Below, piece after piece: positions 60,874 to 64,000 of a DNA stretch of 64,000 nt (its first letter is position 1; each line of letters starts with the position of its first letter). Under the pieces are notes generated by a model. The model was not told the origin of the DNA and ran no database searches. It was given only the letters and a program-made list of their open reading frames with translations. Location: NCBI RefSeq assembly GCF_001431645.1, contig NZ_LLXU01000074.1:62001-126000 (forward strand), read 5' to 3'. The stretch comes from Stenotrophomonas panacihumi. Its GTDB lineage: Bacteria > Pseudomonadota > Gammaproteobacteria > Xanthomonadales > Xanthomonadaceae. Both the position numbers and the translations under genes were made by a program.

Positions 60874-61925
60874 GCGCGGCCTGCCTTGCGGGCCACGATG
60901 GCCTTGAAGCCATCGCGCTCGGCGGCCACGCGCACTTCGCCGAAGCGGTCGTTGAGGATCTGCTCGTAAGGCAGGTGCCGGTTGGCGACCACGAACAGGC
61001 GCCCGCCCGGGCGCAGCGATTGCGCGGCCACCGCGATGAAGCGCTGGCCGATGTCCGGGCGGTCTTCGCGCGCCGGCGTGTGGAACGGCGGGTTGCTGAC
61101 GATGAAGTCGTAGCTGCGCGGCAGGCCGGCGGTGACGTCATGCCAGTGGTAGCCCAGCGCCACTTGGCCGGCCAGCGGCGCGAGATTGCGCTCGGCCAGC
61201 GCCAGTGCGCGGCCTTCGGCCTCGAACAGGTCCAGGCCGGTCACGCGCGGGCAGCGCGCGAGCACTTCAGCCGAGAGGAAGCCGAAGCCCGCGCCGAGAT
61301 CCGCGCCGTGGCCCGCCAGGTCGGCGGGCAGTTGTTCGGCCAGCAATACCGAGGCCGGATCGGCCCGATCCCAGGCGAACACGCCCGGGCGGCTGGTGAA
61401 GCGCCCGCCGAGCACCGGGCGCGGTGCATCCAGCTTCGCCCAGCGCTGCGCCAGGGCGTCGTCGTGGCCACCGTGCTGCGGGGCGGTCCAGTACACCCGG
61501 CAGTGGTGCTTGGTGAGGTTGCCGCCCAGCCCGGCCAGCTGCTTGAGGTCGGCTTCGCCGGAGCGGGCGCCCTCGTTGTTCGACTGGCAGGCCACGACGA
61601 TGCCGCCGGGCGCCAGGTGCGCCAGCGCCTGCGCGAGCAGCGCGCGCGCTTCGTCGCGCTGGCGCGGCGGCAGGACGAGCACCAGCGCGTAGCGCGGGTC
61701 GCCTTGCGGAATGTCGGCATGCACCGTGCATCCGGCACGCTCCAGCGCCTGGGCGAACGGGCGGAAGCTCTGCACGCAGTCCAGCTGGGCCACCTGCCCC
61801 TGCTCGCGCAGCGGCCAGCCCTCGCGGGCGCGCAGGAACAGCACGGGGCCGGGCGGCCAGCGCAGCAGGCCTTGGGCGAAGGGCAGGAACAGGGTGTGCA
61901 GCGGAGCGTCGGCGGCGGCGGACAT
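60870..61925 (-). CDS. rsmC: 16S rRNA methyltransferase RsmC-like
   Basis: A 351-residue class I SAM-dependent methyltransferase with the tandem arrangement of RsmC. The SAM motif is GADLGAGFGFLSAEV, and the catalytic NPPFH motif marks N6-adenine or N2-guanine methylation. The N-terminal half is a degenerate methyltransferase domain (QLDCVQSFRPFAQA). RsmC methylates guanine 1207 of 16S rRNA. It precedes rsuA with a four-base overlap. A different rRNA target cannot be excluded. Confidence 0.87.
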   Translation of the reverse strand: MSAAADAPLHTLFLPFAQGLLRWPPGPVLFLRAREGWPLREQGQVAQLDCVQSFRPFAQALERAGCTVHADIPQGDPRYALVLVLPPRQRDEARALLAQALAHLAPGGIVVACQSNNEGARSGEADLKQLAGLGGNLTKHHCRVYWTAPQHGGHDDALAQRWAKLDAPRPVLGGRFTSRPGVFAWDRADPASVLLAEQLPADLAGHGADLGAGFGFLSAEVLARCPRVTGLDLFEAEGRALALAERNLAPLAGQVALGYHWHDVTAGLPRSYDFIVSNPPFHTPAREDRPDIGQRFIAVAAQSLRPGGRLFVVANRHLPYEQILNDRFGEVRVAAERDGFKAIVARKAGRA

Positions 61926-62068
61926 CGGGTCGGACGGTGTGCGGGGACGGGCATTCTACGCCCCTGTGTGGTGCCGTCCGGCCGGGCGCGGCGTCCACGC
62001 GGCATTGATGTGATGCGAACAATCACCTGCGTAGGGTGGGTTGCGACCCCACATGAAGGAGCGAACGC

Positions 62069-62332
62069 ATGCGTGCCCTGTTCATCGGCGGCGTGGTCGA
62101 CAACAGCGAAATGGACCTGGACAACGCGCCTCCGCCGTTGCATTACCCCGAAAACACCGGGGCCGGGCGTCCGCGCTATCGCCTGCACCAGGTGGGCACC
62201 AAGGGCGATGGCACCGTGGCCTACGTGGTGTACGGCGCGCCGGAGCTGCCCGACGAGGAAGTGGACCGCATCGCCGAAGAGCGCGGCTACGCGCGGCGCT
62301 TCGAGGCCACGCCCACGCTGCCGGTGCGCTGA
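62069..62332 (+). CDS. small conserved-looking protein of unknown function
   Basis: An 87-residue cytosolic protein with a good ribosome site (AAGGAG seven bases before ATG). It contains NAPPPLHYPENT, YRLHQVGTKGDG and VAYVVYGAPELPDEEVDRI. It has no signal peptide or membrane span. Codon use and the third-position GC bias match its neighbours, so I consider it real. I do not recognise a named family. It lies alone between the rsmC and sugar dehydrogenase genes. Confidence 0.6.
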   Translation: MRALFIGGVVDNSEMDLDNAPPPLHYPENTGAGRPRYRLHQVGTKGDGTVAYVVYGAPELPDEEVDRIAEERGYARRFEATPTLPVR

Positions 62333-62351
62333 AGCGCACCGGCCTGCCGCC

Positions 62352-63722
62352 TCATGGGGAGGCGGGCGCGATCACCGGCGCGGCGACCTTGGCGGTCACG
62401 CGCCACACGGCATTGCCCACGTCGTCGGCCACCAAAAGGCCACCCTTGGCGTCGATCGCCACGCCCACGGGGCGCCCCTGCGCGTTGCCGTCCGAGTCGA
62501 GGAAGCCATCGAGCACGGTCACCGGCTTGCCCTGCGGCTTGCCATCGGCGAACGGCAGGTAGATCACCTTGTAGCCGCTTGGCGGATCGCGATTCCATGA
62601 GCCGTGCTGGCCGATGAAGGCGCCACCGCGGTAACGCGAGGGCAAGGTCTCGCTGGTGCCGAAGGCCAGGCCGAGCGAGGCGGTATGCGCGCCGAGCGCG
62701 TAATCGGGCTTGATGGCCGAAGCCACCTTCGCCGGATCCTGCGGGCTGACGCGTTCGTCCACGTGCTGGCCGTAGTAGCTGTACGGCCAGCCGTAGAAGG
62801 CGCCTTCCTTCACCTGGGTGAGGTAGTCGGGCACCAGGTCGCTGCCGAGTTCGTCGCGCTCGTTGACCACCACCCACAACGACTGCTTCGCTGGCTCCCA
62901 CGCCATGCCCACCGGGTTGCGCAGGCCGCTGGCGTAGACGCGCGTGCTGCCGCTGGCCGGATCCACCTCGAGGATCGCCGCGCGGTTCAGTTCGGCATCC
63001 ATCCCGTTCTCGGCGACGTTGCTGTTGGAGCCGACGCCGACATACAGCCGGCTGCCGTCGGCGTTGGCCACCAGCGACTTGGTCCAGTGGTGGTTGAGGC
63101 CACCCGGCAGGTTGGCGATGAACTTCGGCGCCGCGGTGATGTGGGTATCGCCGGCCTTGTACGGGAAGCTGACCAGCGCATCGGCGTTGGCGACATAGAA
63201 GCGATCACCCACCAGCGCCATGCCGAACGGCGAATACAGCCCGGTGAGGAACTGGGTGCGGATCTCCGCCACGCCGTCGCCGTCTGCATCGCGCAGCAGG
63301 GTGATGCGGTCGGCGCTGGGCGTGGCGGCGCCCGCCTTCTGCATCATCGAGGTCATCACCTTGTTGCGAATGCCGCCCTGCTCTTCCTTCGGCCGCGGCG
63401 GCGCATTGGCTTCGGCCACCAGCACGTCGCCGTTGGGCAGCACGTAGATCCAGCGCGGGTGGTCCAGGTCGCGGGCGAAGGCCACCACGCGCAGGTCGTC
63501 GGCGGGCACCGGCGTGGCATCGCCCGTCCAGCGCTTGACCGGGGCGACCTTCACCGTCGGGATGACGCGTTCGACCGGTTTGGGCAGCTGCGGGTCCGGC
63601 CCCATGCCGGCTTCCACCGGGTAGCGGGCGGTATCGCCACAGGAGGCCAGCGCCAGCAGCGCGAAGGTCGGCGTCGCCAGGCGCGCCAGCGGACGGGACA
63701 GGAAAAGCACGCGCGGTTGCAT
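62352..63722 (-). CDS. PQQ-dependent sugar dehydrogenase lipoprotein (sorbosone dehydrogenase-like)
   Basis: A 456-residue lipoprotein. The lipobox is LALASCGD. The six-bladed beta-propeller of the soluble glucose/sorbosone dehydrogenase family follows, with [27 protein letters not shown] and [13 protein letters not shown] as conserved blade elements. PQQ and calcium would bind in the central cleft. The substrate is probably an aldose or sorbosone. It would act at the membrane surface in the periplasm. It is monocistronic as far as seen. Confidence 0.86.
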   Translation of the reverse strand: MQPRVLFLSRPLARLATPTFALLALASCGDTARYPVEAGMGPDPQLPKPVERVIPTVKVAPVKRWTGDATPVPADDLRVVAFARDLDHPRWIYVLPNGDVLVAEANAPPRPKEEQGGIRNKVMTSMMQKAGAATPSADRITLLRDADGDGVAEIRTQFLTGLYSPFGMALVGDRFYVANADALVSFPYKAGDTHITAAPKFIANLPGGLNHHWTKSLVANADGSRLYVGVGSNSNVAENGMDAELNRAAILEVDPASGSTRVYASGLRNPVGMAWEPAKQSLWVVVNERDELGSDLVPDYLTQVKEGAFYGWPYSYYGQHVDERVSPQDPAKVASAIKPDYALGAHTASLGLAFGTSETLPSRYRGGAFIGQHGSWNRDPPSGYKVIYLPFADGKPQGKPVTVLDGFLDSDGNAQGRPVGVAIDAKGGLLVADDVGNAVWRVTAKVAAPVIAPASP

Positions 63723-63834
63723 CGAAGGGGCACCCTCGGTCTGCGGTGTGGGGCCCCGGATGATGCCCCAGCGCGACCGGCAGGGGGTAAAGAGAACGTC
63801 AAACGCGCGGGTCGGCGGACGCCGCGCGGCGCCC

Positions 63835-64000
63835 TCAGGGCTGGATCGGCGGCAGCGGTCGCACTTCGCGGATGCTGTCCAGCCAGACCAGGTGCTGCTG
63901 CACCGGGCTGTCGAGGTCGTCCAGCCGCAGCAGGCCGTTGACGCCTTCGTTCTCGGATTCGTCGCGGAACGACTGCACCGTCGGCTGCACCGCCACGGTG
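63835..64000 (-). CDS. unidentified gene, C-terminal fragment
   Basis: An open frame from the window edge to TGA at 63837-63835 gives 54 residues ending in [13 protein letters not shown]. It includes [16 protein letters not shown]. The gene starts outside the window, on the same strand as the sugar dehydrogenase, and ends 113 bases before that gene's start codon. The family cannot be told from this tail. Third-position GC bias supports it as coding. Confidence 0.55.
   Translation of the reverse strand, partial: TVAVQPTVQSFRDESENEGVNGLLRLDDLDSPVQQHLVWLDSIREVRPLPPIQP

Noticed and set aside
62031..62053. REP-like palindrome GTAGGGTGGG... ahead of the small orphan gene
   Set aside because: Only five base pairs match in the stem; no second copy is seen in the window.

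Overview
The window is high-GC proteobacterial DNA packed with housekeeping genes, and its content and order point to the family Xanthomonadaceae (Lysobacter, Pseudoxanthomonas or Stenotrophomonas-like). Pointers are CopL next to copAB, fabA-fabB, a YajQ homologue, a lipoyl-domain E3, an atp operon next to glmU, and a haem/iron-type TonB receptor operon. I assign family, not genus. I see no insertion sequence, prophage, CRISPR array, tRNA or rRNA.

Layout. 0-4 kb: an iron-uptake operon on the minus strand (DUF4198 protein, EF-hand protein, TonB receptor cut by the window edge) behind a promoter with a Fur-box-like site, divergent from queD. 4.3-13.5 kb: a phasin gene with twin palindromic operators and two C-rich-loop hairpins after it, then bioD, free-methionine-sulfoxide reductase, a TfoX-C protein, gph, dinB, fabA-fabB, an M3 oligopeptidase and a PLP-dependent Cds1-like lyase. 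13.6-18 kb: copper resistance copL-copA-copB, then gloA and def. 18-20.8 kb: a minus-strand pair encoding a DUF4130-UdgX fusion and a radical-SAM/helix-hairpin-helix protein, a poorly understood DNA-repair or DNA-modification module. 20.9-26.4 kb: a MscK-type mechanosensitive channel with a coupled 33-codon leader ORF, and a PAS hybrid histidine kinase.

26.4-38.5 kb: glmS and glmU flank an 8.6-kb cluster of a periplasmic adaptor, an ABC ATPase, three MacB/FtsX-type permeases, an NtrC-type sigma54 activator and an NtrY-like kinase. The operon starts with a strong sigma54 promoter preceded by an array of GGACA/TGTCC pentamers, so the regulators at its end plausibly control it. 38.5-46.2 kb: a GtrA protein and the complete atpIBEFHAGDC operon with a clear promoter and intercistronic hairpins. 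46.2-46.6 kb: the only gene-free stretch over 300 bases, which holds structured elements.

46.6-64 kb: an outer-membrane barrel protein, the lpdA and aceF pyruvate dehydrogenase genes with an unknown secreted protein between them, a hypoxanthine-DNA-glycosylase-type UDG, an OmpW-type protein, metNIQ, an EamA transporter, yajQ, DUF1415, an SDR, an NYN-domain nuclease behind a promoter-terminator leader, HAD/rsuA/rsmC, a small orphan gene, a PQQ-type sugar dehydrogenase lipoprotein and a truncated final gene. The most promising under-described elements are the UdgX/radical-SAM module, the sigma54-driven ABC exporter, the phasin 3' hairpins and the NYN leader.
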